NCBI RefSeq assembly: GCF_044810985.1
Contig: NZ_CP085242.1
Location: 682,001 to 746,000, forward strand
Length of the DNA: 64,000 nt
Direction: 5' to 3'
Source of the DNA: Marinospirillum sp031581385
Lineage (GTDB): Bacteria > Pseudomonadota > Gammaproteobacteria > Pseudomonadales > Halomonadaceae
Of this stretch, positions 1-8,656 are shown one piece after another (position 1 is the stretch's first letter; each line of letters starts with the position of its first letter). The notes under the pieces were generated by a model. It ran no database searches. It was not told where the DNA came from and saw only the letters and a list, made by a program, of their open reading frames with translations. The position numbers and the translations under genes are program-made.

Positions 1-1
1 G

Positions 2-277
2 GATAAAGCCCTCTACCGGCGTTTTGATGACATCATTCAGTTCCAAAAACCCGGCGAAGCCCAAATCAGACAGCTTATTGAAAACCGCCTGTCTGCATTT
101 GATACCGAGGCCCTGGCTTGGCAAGAGATCACGCAGGCCGCAACGGGTTTAAGCTCTGCCGATATCACCCGTGCCTGTGAAGATGCTGCCAAAGAAGCCG
201 TTCTTTACCAGGATGCAAAAATTACTACTGGATTGATCACCAAAGCTGTCCATCGTCGTCAAAACGGAAAATTCTAA
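2..277 (+). CDS. AAA-family ATPase, C-terminal end only (gene starts before the window)
   Basis: The open frame enters from the left edge and ends at TAA 275-277, giving 91 residues. It begins DKALYRRFDDIIQF, which matches the region after sensor 1 in classical AAA ATPases (consensus LDxALxRRFD). A small alpha-helical lid follows, containing GLSSADITRACEDAAKEA, also typical of AAA proteins. The Walker motifs lie outside the window. The next gene starts 12 bases later behind a strong AAGGA site, so the ATPase and the S8 protease are almost certainly co-transcribed. By inference the ATPase may unfold, deliver or gate substrate for the protease. The family is fairly secure from the lid; the subfamily cannot be assigned. 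Confidence 0.8.
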   Translation, partial: DKALYRRFDDIIQFQKPGEAQIRQLIENRLSAFDTEALAWQEITQAATGLSSADITRACEDAAKEAVLYQDAKITTGLITKAVHRRQNGKF

Positions 278-289
278 GGAAGGTAAGCT

Positions 290-2812
290 ATGGCGGATCG
301 GAAACCGCATCTATTACTCTCTGGATTTGGTAAACAGGAAGATTTTCAATCCAGAAACCAGGGAAGAAGTGGCCAGGCTCCCTTGCAAAACCGGGTTCTT
401 CATGGGCAGGCACTGGCTCAGCAATATGCTGATGCACTGACGCACCATCAGGCCCGTAAATCTGAATCGACTGCATCTATTACTGACGAAACCGGTATTT
501 ACGTAGAAATAGTTGGTTTTCCTAACCTTGACCTGCCACTGGATAGATTGGATAACCGTGATTTTCAGTTACGTGCCTTTAAAATAGTTCATAATCAAGA
601 GGTTGCAATCCTCTTCATTCCTGAGAAACGCCGCAGTGCTTTCCAGCGCAAAATAACTGAATACCTGAATCAAAGTAACCCAAAAAGCGGCCTTCCTAAG
701 CACCAGCCCCTGATCGACAGTATCGCTGAAATCAAACTCGCCAGCCTGCAATCCTTCTGGACAGATGATCCCAAATACTTCCCGGAAATCCGGCATCAAA
801 CCGTCTGGTGGGAGCTTTGGCTGAAAAAACGCCCTAATGACTCTCAACCTAATGTTATCGCTCGGCAACTGGCAGAGCGGCTGGGTGCTCAACTTGGAAA
901 TACTTCACTGAGTTTTTTTGGCAGCTTTGTTATTTTGATCAAAGCATCCGCTGAACAGCTTGAATCAGCACCTGAACTGATCGCCAACCTCGAAGAACTC
1001 AGACGCGCCAAGGAAACTCCCAATGTCTTCATTTCCATGTCTCCCAAAGAGCAGCATGACTGGGCCAGAGATCTGAATGCCCGAATCAAGATGGATGAAG
1101 ACAGCAGCACTGCCATTGTCATTCTGGATGCGGGGGTCAATTACAATCATCCCTTGCTTCAACAGCTCACGGGTCAAGAACTGGCTGAAACCTGGCATCC
1201 CAGCTGGCCAAATTACGATGAATACCTGCCAACACAACCCCTTGCTCACTACAACGACCATGGCTCCAGACAAGCCGGGTTGGCTGCACTGGGTGAGCTT
1301 GATCAGGTACTGCTCAGCCAAGAAGACATTCAGGTTGCTTACCGAATAGAATCAGGCCGAATTCTTCCTCCAACTGGTAGTAACGACCCTGAACTTTATG
1401 GAGCCATTACTGTTGGCACTGCTTCCAAACTCGAAGCCAATAATCCCTTTATCTCCCGTATTTACTCACTGGCCGTGACCTCTGATCCTGAATCAATCGG
1501 CGGGATGCCCTCCTCCTGGTCTGCCGAAATTGATCAATTTGCTTTTGGTCTGGAAGATGATTTACAACGGCTTTTTGTCATATCCGCTGGTAACAATACG
1601 CAAATCAACGCCAGGCTAAGCTGTTGGGATCAGGTTAATCTTGCTCAAATTGAAGATCCCGCCCAGGCATGGAACGCCCTAACTGTTGGAGCCTACACAG
1701 AAAAATCCACCAATGACGAGGAGGACTTCGTAGACTGGTCACCCTTTGCTCAACCAGGCAGCCTCTCTCCTGCAAGTCGGTCATCCGTTAATTGGGGCTG
1801 GAAAAAACAGGCACCCTACAAACCAGACGTTGTTGCTGAAGGTGGCAACTACTTGTTATCACCGGATGGTCAGGAGGTTTCAGATGCTGACACGGTTTCT
1901 TTATTAACCACTTCAGGCCGAACCAGCGGGCAATTGTTTGAAAATGCTAAAGACACCAGTGCAGCCAGTGCTTTGATATCCCGCCTGGCCGCACAACTGA
2001 TGTCTGAACGACCGGATTACTGGCCGGAGACCCTACGTGCTCTGATTGTCCATTCTGCTGAGTGGACGCCCAGAATGTGGGAACATTTTGGGCGATTGCA
2101 AAAAGACCACACCGCGACCAATGCCGCAAAGGTGATGTTGCGTTCTGCTGGCTATGGTGTCCCCAATCTTGAGCGGGCAAGATACAGTGCCAACCATGCC
2201 CTGACTTTGGTCGTGCAAGACACCTTGCAGCCTTTCACCAAGGTTGAAAACACTGCATCGAAAGACCCTAAACTGAACGAAATGCAGCTCTATCAGTTGC
2301 CCTGGCCGATTGAAGAATTGCGCAAACTACCCCCTGAGCTGGACATTAAACTCCGAGTAACCCTGTCTTATTTCATCGAACCTAATCCTGGCCGCAGAGG
2401 CTACCGCCAGCGTTACAGCTATCAATCTCACGGTCTGCGTTTTGCTGTCATTCGACCCAGCCAGACTTTAAAAAACTTCCGTGCAGCCATCAACAAGGTT
2501 GCCAATGATTCTGTAGATGACTATCAAGGCGTTGAAGGTGATAACAGCGGCTGGCTACTTGGACCCACACTCAAAACCCGAGGCTCTATCCATTCGGATA
2601 CGTGGAAGGGTGCTGCCGCAGATCTTGCTGACATGCACACCCTGGCTGTTTACCCTGTTGGCGGCTGGTGGAAATATCGTGCGGGGGAAGAGCGCTGGAA
2701 AAACACTATTCGCTTCAGCCTCATCGTCAGCATTGATGTACCGGATACGGAAGTTGATATCTATTCAGAGGTTGAAAACCTGATTCAAACCAGCGTAGAG
2801 GCAGCTCCGTAA
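290..2812 (+). CDS. S8 (subtilisin-like) serine protease partnered with an AAA ATPase
   Basis: An 840-residue protein with about 270 residues of unrecognised N-terminal sequence before the protease domain. The triad can be placed: Asp280 in IVILDAGVNYNHPLL, His324 in YNDHGSRQAG and Ser557 in AKDTSAASALISRLAAQ, with the oxyanion Asn in FVISAGNN (about 435). His and Ser contexts differ from the usual HGTHVAG and GTSMAAP. A further 280 residues follow the serine. No signal peptide is seen, so the enzyme is probably cytoplasmic, unlike most secreted subtilases. ATG 290 is preceded by AAGGAAGG. It directly follows the AAA gene and probably forms a unit with it. Substrate unknown; a role in conflict or protein quality control is inference. 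Confidence 0.88.
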   Translation: MADRKPHLLLSGFGKQEDFQSRNQGRSGQAPLQNRVLHGQALAQQYADALTHHQARKSESTASITDETGIYVEIVGFPNLDLPLDRLDNRDFQLRAFKIVHNQEVAILFIPEKRRSAFQRKITEYLNQSNPKSGLPKHQPLIDSIAEIKLASLQSFWTDDPKYFPEIRHQTVWWELWLKKRPNDSQPNVIARQLAERLGAQLGNTSLSFFGSFVILIKASAEQLESAPELIANLEELRRAKETPNVFISMSPKEQHDWARDLNARIKMDEDSSTAIVILDAGVNYNHPLLQQLTGQELAETWHPSWPNYDEYLPTQPLAHYNDHGSRQAGLAALGELDQVLLSQEDIQVAYRIESGRILPPTGSNDPELYGAITVGTASKLEANNPFISRIYSLAVTSDPESIGGMPSSWSAEIDQFAFGLEDDLQRLFVISAGNNTQINARLSCWDQVNLAQIEDPAQAWNALTVGAYTEKSTNDEEDFVDWSPFAQPGSLSPASRSSVNWGWKKQAPYKPDVVAEGGNYLLSPDGQEVSDADTVSLLTTSGRTSGQLFENAKDTSAASALISRLAAQLMSERPDYWPETLRALIVHSAEWTPRMWEHFGRLQKDHTATNAAKVMLRSAGYGVPNLERARYSANHALTLVVQDTLQPFTKVENTASKDPKLNEMQLYQLPWPIEELRKLPPELDIKLRVTLSYFIEPNPGRRGYRQRYSYQSHGLRFAVIRPSQTLKNFRAAINKVANDSVDDYQGVEGDNSGWLLGPTLKTRGSIHSDTWKGAAADLADMHTLAVYPVGGWWKYRAGEERWKNTIRFSLIVSIDVPDTEVDIYSEVENLIQTSVEAAP

Positions 2813-2913
2813 TATGCGTTATGGTGACTTCTCCTGCTGCTAGGGTTCGCATTCCGTGAGATAGAAGCCACTTGAAAAACTGAACACTGCCCACTTTTAA
2901 AAGGATACTTCAC

Positions 2914-3627
2914 ATGCTTCAAGCGATTCATCAAGGGAAGAGTAAAATCTATCGCAGATATCTTGGAGAGCGAGATGGCACCGAAGCCAGAGTGGCTGAA
3001 GAAGATGAGTTGACCGCCCTTTTGCTTGGTCCCCTCCAGTTCATGCCAGAAAGAAATGCAGCACTCTTCTGGCACCAGCTTTTACTTGAGTTTGAAGCAC
3101 CGAATTACTGCCCAGACACTTCACCAGAAGGTGTTTGCATGAAATTCTGGCCTTCGTTCTCCGCTGGACCAGGGCAGCGTGTCGAACCTGACTTGCTTGT
3201 CGAGCTGTCCTGGTCTGATGGGAAGACCTTAAAGCTGATTGTCGAGCTGAAGTGGCGTGCTCCATTGAGCGGGGAGCACCAACTGCATCGCCAATGGCGG
3301 CACTGCCTCACCAATAAAGAGCAAACCGCCGCCTACCATCTTTTCATTGCACCAGAAACCAGTGAAGCACAGGCTGCTTTGAGTAGCGATGCTGGCGACA
3401 TCTGGAAAGGACGCCTGCTGAGAATCAGCTGGTATGAGCTGATGGGTTTATTTGATCAGTCATACCTTGAGTTAGGCGCTTGGCCAGAAATGATGGCCCA
3501 TACATTGGATTGTTTGGGCATACATCGATTCAAGGGCTTTGGATCACTCAACAGCGCACCGGAAATTGTTTTCTCAGAGCAGCGTCCAGTTTTCTGGAGC
3601 AGCCCCATCCATTCATCAGAAACTTAA
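2914..3627 (+). CDS. Small PD-(D/E)xK nuclease-like protein
   Basis: A 237-residue protein of no family I can name by sequence. It carries a plausible PD-(D/E)xK core: Glu91-Pro92-Asp93 (VEPDLLVEL), a strand-turn-strand, then Glu111-Leu112-Lys113 (LIVELKW), followed by Gln123 and Gln127 on the next helix. An upstream helix contains EEDELTALLLGPL (29-41), the position where many nucleases of this fold have an extra acidic residue. ATG 2914 has AAAAGGA ten bases upstream. It is the third gene of the set beginning with the AAA ATPase and S8 protease, 101 bases after the protease. DNA cleavage is inferred from motif spacing only; it could instead be an inactive fold used for binding. Confidence 0.55.
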   Translation: MLQAIHQGKSKIYRRYLGERDGTEARVAEEDELTALLLGPLQFMPERNAALFWHQLLLEFEAPNYCPDTSPEGVCMKFWPSFSAGPGQRVEPDLLVELSWSDGKTLKLIVELKWRAPLSGEHQLHRQWRHCLTNKEQTAAYHLFIAPETSEAQAALSSDAGDIWKGRLLRISWYELMGLFDQSYLELGAWPEMMAHTLDCLGIHRFKGFGSLNSAPEIVFSEQRPVFWSSPIHSSET

Positions 3628-3641
3628 AAGGAATGACCACC

Positions 3642-4301
3642 ATGGCACCAACGGCTGGTGTGAACCTGCACAATAGCGTGAAGCTGATCAAGCAAGCTGG
3701 AAAAGAAATCAATGCGCTAGTCGCTATGATCAAAAATGAAATCAACAGCGCGATTGAAAAAGATCAACTTGGCTGCAATGCCTACACACATGGACGCGGC
3801 TGGTCCGAAGAGTCTTATCTGGATGATGAAAACTATGTATGTGAGTTTTACTCTGAGGTGCTGCCTCTGCAAAAAACCAAAAGGAACAGAAAAGAGGCAC
3901 AAAGGTATTTAATCATTCAGGTCAGCCTGGACGGTGAGGGCATGACCCATGAAGAAGCGAATAATCATGAGCCACTGATTCATATTTCTTTATGGGATGC
4001 GCCTGTCGACTTAAATGATGGGCAATACATGTCACTGCTTTTAGAGCATTTTGATGGTTTTTCAGTGCAGGAAAATGTTTTACTCAACTGGTATCCCGAA
4101 GTTGAGTGCTGGACTGAGCAATCCTGGACTTATTCACTGATTCTTACGAGCCTGAACACCCCCAAAGATATACAGAAAAAAGTGATCAACCCTATTCGCA
4201 ATCTGATGAAAACTGGCGATCCGCTCAGTGCAAGGCTGGATAAGCTGGATGGCATTGTCAAATACAAGCTACTGCGGGAAGGCGTGCTTCAGGTTCTGTA
4301 A
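3642..4301 (+). CDS. Unrecognised protein, last gene of the AAA-S8-nuclease set
   Basis: A soluble protein of 219 residues with no domain I recognise. The open frame extends upstream to 3480, but that would overlap the previous gene by about 150 bases. AAAAGGA at 3626-3632 is best placed for ATG 3642; ATG 3633 in the same frame is almost on top of it. The sequence has an N-terminal helical stretch (KLIKQAGKEINALVAMIK), a central part rich in aromatic and acidic residues, and a C-terminal helix. There is no signal peptide or membrane segment. It starts 14 bases after the nuclease-like gene and is followed by a strong hairpin, so it most likely closes the operon. Confidence 0.7.
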   Translation: MAPTAGVNLHNSVKLIKQAGKEINALVAMIKNEINSAIEKDQLGCNAYTHGRGWSEESYLDDENYVCEFYSEVLPLQKTKRNRKEAQRYLIIQVSLDGEGMTHEEANNHEPLIHISLWDAPVDLNDGQYMSLLLEHFDGFSVQENVLLNWYPEVECWTEQSWTYSLILTSLNTPKDIQKKVINPIRNLMKTGDPLSARLDKLDGIVKYKLLREGVLQVL

Positions 4302-4314
4302 AACCAATCAAACC

Positions 4315-4349
4315 AGCCACCAGAGCTTTGTGCAAAAGGTCTGGTGGCT
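4315..4349. terminator. Perfect 10-bp hairpin closing the AAA-S8 operon
   Basis: AGCCACCAGA (4315-4324) pairs perfectly with TCTGGTGGCT (4340-4349) around a 15-base loop. It sits between the convergent ends of the 219-residue gene (stop at 4301) and the hsdS remnant (stop at 4360). There is no long U-tract on either strand, so termination is likely but not certain. Confidence 0.6.
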
Positions 4350-4359
4350 TAACAAGGAT

Positions 4360-4556
4360 TCAGGCTTCGGCAGTTTCTGGAGTATCCACCTGAACACGGA
4401 CTTTGCCGGTGAGCAGGTCTTGCATCAGAGCTTTTTTAAGGCTTGCTAGTTCATCAAGCTTCTGTTGCCTGCTTGCAAGCAAAGAATCAACGCTTGAAAT
4501 TGAGCCACTTATTAGACGTTGCTCATTAACTGGAGGGATGACGTGGTCAAGGTTTT
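4360..4556 (-). pseudogene. hsdS: 3' fragment of hsdS (type I specificity subunit), cut off by the IS
   Basis: The minus-strand frame ending at 4360 encodes the conserved C-terminal region of a type I specificity subunit: a PPVNEQ motif, then a long helix with SSVDSLLASRQQKLDELASL and ALMQDLLTGKVRV. The same pattern occurs in the middle of the larger hsdS piece (PPLPEQ...LSSVDEVIE...MMQELLTKG), as expected for the two repeated conserved regions of HsdS. The frame has no start of its own and runs into the IS left end at 4557. It is therefore a remnant rather than a gene. Confidence 0.85.
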
Positions 4557-4568
4557 TGTGACACCCAG

Positions 4569-5384
4569 TTAAGCCGCCTCTTTCACTTCCGACCACTGCT
4601 GCTCAAAATGATTTGGGCTCATATAGCCCAGATAGGAGTGCAGCCGCCTGCCGTTATAGAACATACTGATGTACTCCAGAATGTCCTGTTGGGCTTCATG
4701 GCGTGTCTGGTAACTCCTCCAGTGCACCCGCTCCTGCTTCAGGCTGCCAAAGAAGCTTTCCACAACAGCATTGTCCCAACAGTCACCTTTCCTGCTCATG
4801 CTGCCTCGGATGCCGTGGGCTTTCAGTAAACGTCGGAACGCTTTGCTGGCATACTGGGAACCCCGATCCGAATGGTGGATTAACCCGGCCTGGGGTTGTC
4901 GTTGCCACAGAGCCATCTGCAAGGCATCGCAAACAAGCCTCGACTTCATTCTTGAACTCATGCTCCAGCCCACCACCCGGCGTGAACACAGGTCGATGAC
5001 AACAGCCAGGTAAAGCCAGCCTTCCTGCGTCCAGATGTAGGTTACATCGGAGGCATAAGCCTGGTCAGGCTGAGGCACATCAAACTTGCGCTTGAGCAGG
5101 TTGTCGAAGACCGGATGACCATGGTTGCTGTTGGTCGTGGCCTTGTATTTCCTGCGCTGACGGGCCTGAACACCCGCCTCACGCATTAGTTTTCTGGCCT
5201 TGCTTCGGCTCACCGGGTAGCCGAGTGCATTGAGTGCTCGCTGCATTCGACGGCTACCATAGACATAGCCTGCACTCTCGGCAATGTTCTTGACCTCTTC
5301 CAGCATTTCCTGACGCAAAGGGTTATCCGGGCCATTCTCCAGACGCTTCTGGTACTGGTAATAGCCATTGCGACTGACACCCAA
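4569..5384 (-). CDS. IS3-family transposase OrfB (DDE integrase core)
   Basis: A 271-residue frame from TTG 5384, with the N-terminal helical region and retroviral-type integrase core of IS3 OrfB. Catalytic acids are visible in ASDVTYIW, HHSDRGSQY and NAVVESFFGSLK, so the DDE triad is intact. The same frame is open upstream of the nominal start and encodes the usual OrfB lead-in (KYSFITQHKN, then LGVSRNGYY). It overlaps the end of OrfA in the -1 frame. As in other IS3 elements the active protein is probably an OrfAB fusion made by -1 frameshifting near 5444-5455. Confidence 0.92.
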   Translation of the reverse strand: MGVSRNGYYQYQKRLENGPDNPLRQEMLEEVKNIAESAGYVYGSRRMQRALNALGYPVSRSKARKLMREAGVQARQRRKYKATTNSNHGHPVFDNLLKRKFDVPQPDQAYASDVTYIWTQEGWLYLAVVIDLCSRRVVGWSMSSRMKSRLVCDALQMALWQRQPQAGLIHHSDRGSQYASKAFRRLLKAHGIRGSMSRKGDCWDNAVVESFFGSLKQERVHWRSYQTRHEAQQDILEYISMFYNGRRLHSYLGYMSPNHFEQQWSEVKEAA

Positions 5385-5443
5385 TACCTGACACTGCAGG
5401 CTGATGGGGTAGGCATTCTTGTGCTGGGTGATGAACGAATATT

Positions 5444-5746
5444 TTATTTCGTTTCGGCTGCAAAGAATGCCGTCGCCTTTTTTAATATATCTCTTTCCAT
5501 TTCAAGGCGTTTGACCTGGGCCTTGAGCTTTCTGAGTTCTTCCTGCTCGGGGGTCAGCTTGCCATTACCACGAAAGGACTGACCCTCATCAGACCGGTGT
5601 TCCTGCACCCAGCGCCCCAGCATCTGGGAGTTGATGCCCAGGCTTCTTGCGGCTTCAGTTCGGGTGTAATTCTGTTCAAGCACCAGACTGATGGCATCCA
5701 GTTTGAATTCTTTGGAGTATTTCTTGCGTGTTGTCATTGCTTTCAC
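5444..5746 (-). CDS. IS3-family transposase OrfA (helix-turn-helix)
   Basis: A 100-residue protein with the HTH_Tnp_1 pattern: KYSKEFKLDAISLVLEQ, then EAARSLGINSQMLGRWVQEH. A C-terminal leucine-zipper-like helix follows (LRKLKAQVKRLEMERDILKKA). It binds the IS ends and supplies the N-terminus of the OrfAB fusion. Its stop at 5444 is overlapped by the -1 frame leading into OrfB. The frame is intact, with no sign of decay. Confidence 0.92.
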   Translation of the reverse strand: MKAMTTRKKYSKEFKLDAISLVLEQNYTRTEAARSLGINSQMLGRWVQEHRSDEGQSFRGNGKLTPEQEELRKLKAQVKRLEMERDILKKATAFFAAETK

Positions 5747-5782
5747 CTCAGTTAAGTTGATTATGCTTAACTGGGTTGTACA

Positions 5783-6921
5783 AATCCATTAGACCACCTC
5801 AGGACTTTTAAAATGATTTTACTGCAATCAGGTACACGCAGGTGAGGTGTTGTGCTTCCACCACTTAAATCCGAAAGCTGCAACTGGCAGTATTCACTCT
5901 GCAAGGAATAAAGTAAAAACTGGTTAAGCATCTTGCTTTGATCGACCCTATAAACCATGGTACGTTGACCAAGAAACAGTCCTTCTGCATTTTCCAGAAG
6001 GCCACACTCACCAACAGGAGCTTCACGTGTAAAAATCAAGTCGCCCTTTTCAAGCTTTAAACGCCTTGTCCAAAGGTCAAATGTCTTGGAGGTGACATAA
6101 CGCAAGTTTTCAGTTTTGACTCTACCGTCACGCACATTCGTGGTTCGAATCATTCTGTATGGGGTTGCATAGTTAACAACCGGAGCAGTCTTGTTTACAC
6201 AGTCTACAATGTGGCTGCAAACCTTACTAATCTCTTGAATACTCCACCCCGCTGGTATCCGCCCCACGGGTGAGTCTTTGAACTCGGTGTGCGGAACGCC
6301 GCCCGGCCCAATGCCTTTGGTCAGCAGCTCTTGCATCATGCCGGTTTTCAGGTCTTTGAGCTTGTCGATCTGGGTGCGTGTTTTTTCGATCACCTCATCA
6401 ACGGATGACAGAATGGCAGCGATTTTGTTCTGTTCGGGGAGTGGGGGTTCAGGTACGAGTAGATCACGCAGTAGTGCGATACCCAATGATGAACGAGTTG
6501 AACCTGTAAGAAAAAAATTTATCTGTGCTTGTGTAGGTTGAGATCTCAGACAGTGAACAAGGAACTTTTTGTCTACTTTGCCATTAGGTTCAACGATCGC
6601 TATAGTCGGCGATATCGTGACTTTCCGGTTAAAGCGCTTAAAATCTATGATCTTGCCTATCGATGCCACTCGACCAAATCCAATAGTATTGTCTGTTATT
6701 TGGTAACGTTGGATATGCTCATCGAAAATTTCACTTGGCACCTTACGAACCTTATTTTCACGAACATTACCAAATTCATCCAAATCCCCGATACCGGCAA
6801 AAGGGATTCCTTGCGGGTCTTCTATTGGTGCCCGATGGCTAGGGTGCGGATCAATTACTTGTGCTATTGCACCAACTACCACTCGCTTCCACTCCTTGGG
6901 TGCTTTTATAAACTCACTCAT
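5783..6921 (-). pseudogene. hsdS: hsdS, type I specificity subunit, truncated by the IS
   Basis: About 380 host-derived residues from ATG 6921. There is a first target-recognition domain (about 1-155), central conserved region PPLPEQNKIAAILSSVDEVIE with a helix (159-200), and a second recognition domain (about 215-375) ending GGSTTPHLRVPDCSKIIL. The frame runs a few codons into the IS and stops at 5767. The start overlaps the end of hsdM by 8 bases, as is usual. In HsdS each recognition domain reads half of the bipartite DNA target. Loss of the C-terminal helix should impair assembly or specificity, although truncated HsdS proteins can sometimes dimerise. Near the break, the frame reading KVLRWSNG does not look like the normal transition to the PPxxEQ motif. 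Confidence 0.85.
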
Positions 6922-8656
6922 ATCCCAACTCCTTGAGATACCCTTTCATCACGCTTTCCGCTTCTGCGACCTGCTGATCCAGTTCTTTTAGCGAGACTTT
7001 GTACTTATCCCACCAGCGTTCCACCTGGCTAATCACGGCTGAGGTATTTTCAGCATCGGGGGCTTGCTGCTGGATGATGTCACGCAGTTGTTCTTTGCTT
7101 TCAATGCTGTGTTTGAAGTCAAAGTAGTCGTTATCCCTGCGGTCAAAGATGCAGCTGACATCAAAGTCGATCAGGATTTCTTCACGGATGTATTCGCTTT
7201 CCACTTCCCGCACCGGGATGCCGCCATGCAGCAGGGCACGAACGTCAAAGATTTCCGGGGGTGGGCTGGTGTCGGCGTAGCGGCGGATGTTCAGGTTGTA
7301 GTCGTTTTCGGCAATTTCATCCAGGGGCACGACCCTGGAGTAGCGTTTGATTTCGGCATAGTCGTCAAAAGTCTGGACGATTTTTTCAATGTCCTGCTGA
7401 CGCAGCTTGTTTTGGTTTTTGCCTTCTTCGTATTCCAGCTCACTGTTGATGAAGAGCACCCGGCCCTTGCGCTCAGCGGGCTTGTCTTTGTTGATGATTA
7501 ACAGGCAGGCGGGAATGCCGGTGCCGTAGAAAAGCGCTGCGGGCAGGCCCACCACGGCTTCCAGCAGGTCGTCTTGCAGAATGCCCTGGCGGATGGCCTT
7601 TTCGCTGGCACCCCGGAAGAGCACCCCATGCGGCATGACCACCCCCATCATGCCTTCAGCATTGAGACTGGCGATCATGTGCTGCACAAACGCCAGATCC
7701 CCGGCATCCTTGGGCGGTGTGCCATAGGGGAAACGACCATAGGCATCGTTAGCCGCTTCTTCCTTGCCCCATTTTTTCAGGCTGAAAGGCGGATTGGCGA
7801 TGACGCGATCAAAGGTCATGAGTTCGCCACCCTGGGTATGCTGAGGGTCGCCCAGGGTATCGCCCTTGCGAATATCCGCACTGTAAACACCGTGCAGGAA
7901 CATGTTCATCTTGCAGATGGCCCAGGTGTTGAGGTTCATCTCCTGCCCGAACAACGACAGATTGGATGGGTTTTCACCATTTCTGGCCAGGTGGTTACGG
8001 GTTTGCACCAGCATGCCACCGGAACCGGCGGTGGGATCATAAATCCGCATTCCGGCATGGGGGTTGAGCAGGGTCACCAGCAGCTGCACCACTTCCGAGG
8101 GGGTGTAGAACTCCCCGCCCTTTTTACCGGCACTGTCGGCAAACATCTTGATCAGGTATTCGTAGGCGGTACCCAGCAGATCTGGGCGCTCAAAATCTTC
8201 ATTGCGCAGGCGGTAACGGCTGAAATGGCTGAGCAGGTCACGCAGCTTTTTGTCGGACAGCTTGTTTTTGATGTTGAAGTCGATCGACACCAGCACCCCT
8301 TCCAGCGAGGCATTGGATTCTTCAATCGCTTCAGTGGCCTTGTTCAGCTCTGCACCTATGTCGTGCTTCAGGTCTTTGATCGCACCCCAGCGAGCACTGG
8401 GCGGGATATAGAAGGTTTTGTCGTACTCATCCTCATCATCAGCCAAATCACGGGCCTGGGCTTCGCTCTTGCCTTTTTCCAGGTAATAATTCACCACCCC
8501 TTCCTGAGCTTCCTCAAAGGCATCCGACAGGCGCTTCAGGAACATCATGCCGAAGATGTAATCCTTGTACTCAGACGCATCCATATTGCCGCGCAGGATA
8601 TCGGCGGCCTCCCAGAGAAAGGATTCCAGTTGTTGCAGAGTGATATTGTGGCTCAT
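6914..8656 (-). CDS. hsdM: HsdM, type I restriction-modification N6-adenine methyltransferase
   Basis: 580 residues from ATG 8656 (MSHNITLQQLESFLWEAADILRG); the frame is open seven codons further, but homologues start here. The N-terminal helical HsdM domain spans about 7-150. The methylase core follows, with SAM-binding motif I DPTAGSGG at 207-214 and catalytic NPPF at 288-291. The C-terminal part with ESVMKGYLKELGYE is typical for contacting HsdS. It methylates adenine in a bipartite site chosen by HsdS. hsdS starts inside its 3' end. No hsdR reading frame lies on either side within the window, so restriction activity cannot be assumed. Confidence 0.95.
   Translation of the reverse strand: MSHNITLQQLESFLWEAADILRGNMDASEYKDYIFGMMFLKRLSDAFEEAQEGVVNYYLEKGKSEAQARDLADDEDEYDKTFYIPPSARWGAIKDLKHDIGAELNKATEAIEESNASLEGVLVSIDFNIKNKLSDKKLRDLLSHFSRYRLRNEDFERPDLLGTAYEYLIKMFADSAGKKGGEFYTPSEVVQLLVTLLNPHAGMRIYDPTAGSGGMLVQTRNHLARNGENPSNLSLFGQEMNLNTWAICKMNMFLHGVYSADIRKGDTLGDPQHTQGGELMTFDRVIANPPFSLKKWGKEEAANDAYGRFPYGTPPKDAGDLAFVQHMIASLNAEGMMGVVMPHGVLFRGASEKAIRQGILQDDLLEAVVGLPAALFYGTGIPACLLIINKDKPAERKGRVLFINSELEYEEGKNQNKLRQQDIEKIVQTFDDYAEIKRYSRVVPLDEIAENDYNLNIRRYADTSPPPEIFDVRALLHGGIPVREVESEYIREEILIDFDVSCIFDRRDNDYFDFKHSIESKEQLRDIIQQQAPDAENTSAVISQVERWWDKYKVSLKELDQQVAEAESVMKGYLKELGYE

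Larger units (their letters stand above)
4557..5782 (-). mobile_element. IS3-family insertion sequence interrupting hsdS
   Basis: An element of about 1,226 bp, read on the minus strand, with OrfA and OrfB transposase frames. The ends are imperfect inverted repeats: TGTGACACCCAGTTAAGC at 4557-4574 against the complement of 5765-5782, TGTACAACCCAGTTAAGC (15 of 18 identical), beginning TG and ending CA. The OrfB stop lies inside the left repeat. Flanking bases (TTT on the left, AAT on the right) do not form a 3-4 bp target duplication. That suggests recombination or deletion after insertion, or a one- or two-base error in the end assignment. Confidence 0.88.
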
